From contig JADCHX010000005.1 of NCBI GenBank assembly GCA_020248265.1, forward strand, positions 62,001 to 126,000: a DNA stretch of 64,000 nucleotides. Direction: 5' to 3'. Position numbers and translations under genes: made by a program. This DNA is from Rhodocyclaceae bacterium. Its GTDB lineage: Bacteria; Pseudomonadota; Gammaproteobacteria; Burkholderiales; CAIKXV01. Of the stretch, positions 61,144 through 64,000 are shown piece after piece. Numbering within the stretch: the stretch's first letter is position 1; each line of letters begins with the position of its first letter. The notes below the pieces were generated by a model. The model was not told the DNA's origin. It saw only the letters and a list, made by a program, of their open reading frames with translations, and did not search any database.

Positions 61144-64000
61144 ATGAACATGCGATCGCATCACACACTGAAACGAGCGTTCGCATGGCTGCTGATCGCA
61201 GCCCTGGCGAATCCCGTGCCGGCGGTGGCGCAGGTCGTGTCGAACACCGCGGTACGCGATACCGCCATCTACCTGTCAGCCGGCTCACCGGGTGCGGTGG
61301 AGCCGAACATCCTGATCGTGCTGGGCACCGACGACCGGATGAACATCGCAGAACCGTGGCGAGAGTATCCCGGCCCGTACGATTCGCACGTGGAATACCT
61401 CTGGGCGGATCCGAACCTGATCTACCCGAACAATCTCTCCACCGGCATCGACTGGGCGATCCCGGACCAGGTCGGCGAACTGCCCGGCCATCCGATCGCC
61501 AACAGACAGACTGGCGGCATCTCGCTGATGGCGCAGCCGCCGAACCCGACCAGCCCCTGGGGCAACTGGGCAGGCTCGACCGTGCAGGAACGACTGCAAC
61601 TGATGCTGGCCGCCTATCGGTCCACCGTGTTCGACAAGGCCCTGCCAGGCGATCCCGGGGCGCGCTTCCTGTACCGCAACTACGGCGGGGGACGCGAAGT
61701 ACCATCGACCGCACCTCTCTTTCCCCGTGTCTGGACGGGCGACCCGAACTGGGTCTGGTGGGCACCGGCCGGAACGCCGGAGGATTCACCACTGCTGTGG
61801 TCGGTCTCTTTCAACAAGTTCGCCGGCGGCACCCGCATGATCGGCGGCGTCCGCGGCGGCATGCGTTTCGTCGACAACGGCAACAGCGCGAGTACCGACA
61901 GCTGGCTGAACCGGAACCAGTGCCAGGCATCACACCCGAACCTGATGCCCTCGACCGTGTTCGCACCGTCGACCCACGCGCGCAACGCGGGCCGGTTCCT
62001 CAACCAGTCGTGGCTGCGCTGGGAACCCTTCCTCGACCTCGACAACGCGATGGTGTCGTCGTATCCCGCGACCGACCAGCCCGCGACCTGGGGTACCCGT
62101 ACGATCGACAGCCAGTCAGGCACCGGTGCCATCGAAGCCCGGATCGCGCCGCGCGCCGGCTATGCAGACAACGACACTGCGGCGCCGAACCTCAGGATGG
62201 ACAGTGGTCCGGACTACTGGCCTTGGTGGGCCGGCCCCGACAACCTCTTCCCCTCGGTGAACCCGGGCAACGGCGATCGCGGCTTCGCAGCCTTCGGCAA
62301 CGGCGCGCGCAACCTGTTCCAGCATCCCGGCAGCTACGGTGCGCCGATCCGCATGCTGGTGGACAACGGCATCCCGGGGCAGGTGAACCCCGGCGATTCC
62401 CGCTCCGGATGGGCCCTGCCGCGCGCCGACCTCGGCGGCTACAACTTCTGGTGGTCGGGCGTCGGCCACCTGGTCGAGGATGCCTTCGCGAGCTTTCCCG
62501 GCTACGCAGCGCAGAATCCGCTCGTGCCGGTACTGCAGCAGTACGGCGTTGCCGTCGCCGGTTCGACGCCGCTTCCGCAGGTGAAGTTTGCCGCGCTGCG
62601 CGGCAACCGCGACATCGCCAGTACCGACTGGTGGAGGGTGACCGGCCTGCCCGCCTACTTCTCGACATCGATCGCGACCGGAAGCATCGCCGCCGGCTCC
62701 GCGCAACTCACGATCAGCCGCAACAACGCGTTCTGGGCGGGCCAGCGGATCAACATCCCGGGGGCCGGGCCCGCGGGCGCCAACCTGCGCGCGCGGATCG
62801 AATCGGTGACCGGTGCAGACCGGCGCACGCTGAACCTGTCGGCTGTCGCAGCCACTTCGGTGGTCGGCGCGACGATCACGGTGAACCTGCGCGTTCTCGA
62901 CCGCGTCGACAGCGCTATCGGCAGCACGGCGACCGGCCAGGGCGAAGGCTGCGGCCCGGCCAGCCTCGCGGTCGGGGATATCGACTGCGTGACCCGGGAG
63001 GGATTGCCCTGCCAGCATGGCCGCGCCTGTGCACCGGAGGGCCGCTTCGAGACGCCGCCGAGCACGGACTTCGCCGTGGTCAACCGCGCGCGCTTCGCGG
63101 GCTATCTCGTGCACGACTGCCAGGCCGACAACGGCACGGCGGCGAACTTCAACGGCTTCCTGTCGCTGCGCACCGACCGCACCTTCGGCGCCGAATGGAA
63201 CCGCACGGTCAGCAATGCCGCCAACACCTCGGCCGCCTACGCATCGACCAACCCGTCGGCGAGCGTGCCACCGATCGACACCTACGCCGCGAACTACCTG
63301 AACTGGAAGTTCGGTCCACGCGGCCCGAACGGCCATCCGATCGGCCGCGCGACACGCCTCACCAGCACCAAGGCGGCCCTCTCAGACCTGGTCAACGGCA
63401 CCAACGGCGTGCGCTTCGGACTGATGGTCACCAACCGCACGCGCAGCGACCTGACCAATGACGGCGGCAACATCGCCCACGCCATGCGCCGGATGGGCAC
63501 GGACAGCGCCGACCCCGACTTTGCCAACCGCGCGGCGCTGGTGAGCGCGATCAACAACGTCGTCGCGTCCTCGCGCACGCCACTGACCGAAACATTGTAC
63601 GAGGCGATGCTGTACTTCGCGGGCCGCACACCGCACTGGGGAACCGAGACATCGGTCGCACTGATCGGCGGTACGGTGACCCAGGGCCGCGACACCACCG
63701 CTGTGTGCACAGCGATCTCGGCGGAGTGCCCGTCGCTCGGCGTCTACCGCTCGCCGATGCTGTCCAGTCCGTCGACGGCCGCGCCTGCGTCCTGTCAGAA
63801 GAACTTCGTGGTGATGATCGCCAACGGCATGCCGGAGGACGACTGGTCTGCCAACACGCTGCCCGGCAGCCGCGGCGTGCGCAACCTCGCCTACGTCAAC
63901 GCTTCGCCCAACCCCGTCGGCACCTTCTCGCCGGTACAGGGTGTCGACGCATTCAACCCGGCCACCAGGAGCCAGCAGTTCGAGAACGCACTCACCGGGC
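61144..64000 (+). CDS. pilY1: pilus tip adhesin PilY1 (5' part, runs off the window)
   Basis: The frame is open from ATG 61144 to the right edge (about 952 residues). A signal peptide (WLLIAALANPVPAVA, cleavage before QVV) precedes a divergent von Willebrand A-like domain. The usual MIDAS segment (PNVLFLIDDSGSM-like) here reads PNILIVLGTDDRMN. Later parts include TRLTSTKAALSDLVNGTNGVRFGLM, SRTPLTETLYEAMLYFAG and KNFVVMIANGMPEDD, where a TDGEP-type motif is usual. A long insert (about residues 80-580) separates the halves. The C-terminal beta-propeller lies beyond the window. It acts at the pilus tip with the minor pilins upstream. Confidence 0.85.
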   Translation, partial: MNMRSHHTLKRAFAWLLIAALANPVPAVAQVVSNTAVRDTAIYLSAGSPGAVEPNILIVLGTDDRMNIAEPWREYPGPYDSHVEYLWADPNLIYPNNLSTGIDWAIPDQVGELPGHPIANRQTGGISLMAQPPNPTSPWGNWAGSTVQERLQLMLAAYRSTVFDKALPGDPGARFLYRNYGGGREVPSTAPLFPRVWTGDPNWVWWAPAGTPEDSPLLWSVSFNKFAGGTRMIGGVRGGMRFVDNGNSASTDSWLNRNQCQASHPNLMPSTVFAPSTHARNAGRFLNQSWLRWEPFLDLDNAMVSSYPATDQPATWGTRTIDSQSGTGAIEARIAPRAGYADNDTAAPNLRMDSGPDYWPWWAGPDNLFPSVNPGNGDRGFAAFGNGARNLFQHPGSYGAPIRMLVDNGIPGQVNPGDSRSGWALPRADLGGYNFWWSGVGHLVEDAFASFPGYAAQNPLVPVLQQYGVAVAGSTPLPQVKFAALRGNRDIASTDWWRVTGLPAYFSTSIATGSIAAGSAQLTISRNNAFWAGQRINIPGAGPAGANLRARIESVTGADRRTLNLSAVAATSVVGATITVNLRVLDRVDSAIGSTATGQGEGCGPASLAVGDIDCVTREGLPCQHGRACAPEGRFETPPSTDFAVVNRARFAGYLVHDCQADNGTAANFNGFLSLRTDRTFGAEWNRTVSNAANTSAAYASTNPSASVPPIDTYAANYLNWKFGPRGPNGHPIGRATRLTSTKAALSDLVNGTNGVRFGLMVTNRTRSDLTNDGGNIAHAMRRMGTDSADPDFANRAALVSAINNVVASSRTPLTETLYEAMLYFAGRTPHWGTETSVALIGGTVTQGRDTTAVCTAISAECPSLGVYRSPMLSSPSTAAPASCQKNFVVMIANGMPEDDWSANTLPGSRGVRNLAYVNASPNPVGTFSPVQGVDAFNPATRSQQFENALTG

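Noticed and set aside
61185-63461. A 758-codon frame inside the pilY1 region
   Set aside because: Out of frame with pilY1, very Arg-rich and without motifs. The pilY1 frame is open throughout and has a signal peptide.

Overview
The window is a very GC-rich chromosomal segment of a bacterium most like a betaproteobacterium of the Burkholderiales (inference). The reasons are four separate Bug/TctC-type solute receptors, CoxMSL-type molybdenum hydroxylases under IclR/GntR control, glcDEF beside hyi-glxR-ttuD, the queG/tsaE/amiC neighbourhood, and a pilE-fimT-pilV-pilW-pilX-pilY1 minor-pilin cluster. Genes are tightly packed, with many ATGA or 1-nt overlaps. I see no insertion sequence, phage gene, CRISPR array or rRNA, and only one tRNA.

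Layout. 1-5.2 kb: a YbfB/YjiJ-type MFS exporter (cut by the left edge), glutaryl-CoA dehydrogenase, a hydrolase-fold protein lacking its serine, a class III CoA-transferase and a secreted small protein. 5.4-8.7 kb: an amidase-SDR pair divergent from an IclR regulator. 8.8-15.3 kb: coxM-coxS-coxL, an ACMSD-type amidohydrolase, coxG and an alpha/beta hydrolase. 15.3-18.1 kb (minus): a Bug receptor, a VOC protein, a 4-OT tautomerase and a dipicolinate-synthase-A-like dehydrogenase. 18.2-28.4 kb: a GntR regulator, a second coxL, a PcaD-like hydrolase, a carboxymuconolactone-decarboxylase-like protein, a creatinase-like M24 protein, an enolase-superfamily cycloisomerase, a Bug receptor and a two-subunit Rieske oxygenase. 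28.5-39.3 kb: two divergent operons around a second GntR regulator. The minus operon is a duplicated EthD-like protein, GntR, Bug, amidohydrolase and DUF1116. The plus operon is DUF1185, enamidase-like hydrolase, FAD monooxygenase, Bug, a ModA-like protein without signal peptide and a MaoC-like hydratase.

39.5-46.9 kb: a GspE/PilB ATPase, a multi-PAS GGDEF-EAL protein, and a MoxR ATPase with a VWA partner. 47.0-53.9 kb: glycolate/glyoxylate/glycerate use (hyi, glxR, glycerate kinase, glcDEF). 53.9-57.2 kb: queG (minus), tsaE-amiC (plus) and tRNA-Thr(CGT) (minus). 57.5-64.0 kb: type IV pilus minor pilins and pilY1, which runs off the right edge.

How it fits together. From 7.8 to 39.3 kb the genes read as a catabolic island for aromatic, probably N-heteroaromatic, acids (inference). 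The supposed steps are receptor-mediated uptake, Mo- or Rieske/flavin-dependent ring hydroxylation, enamide or amide hydrolysis, then isomerases and hydratases feeding CoA chemistry. Two regulatory codes are visible. A TGATCACA(A/G)CAGG element sits in front of coxM, in the dipicolinate-synthase-like/GntR gap and before the cycloisomerase, with a related site before the Rieske oxygenase. A 13-nt palindrome, ATTGTCTGACAAT, sits inside the promoter between the two divergent operons at 33.5 kb. The substrate cannot be named from sequence alone.
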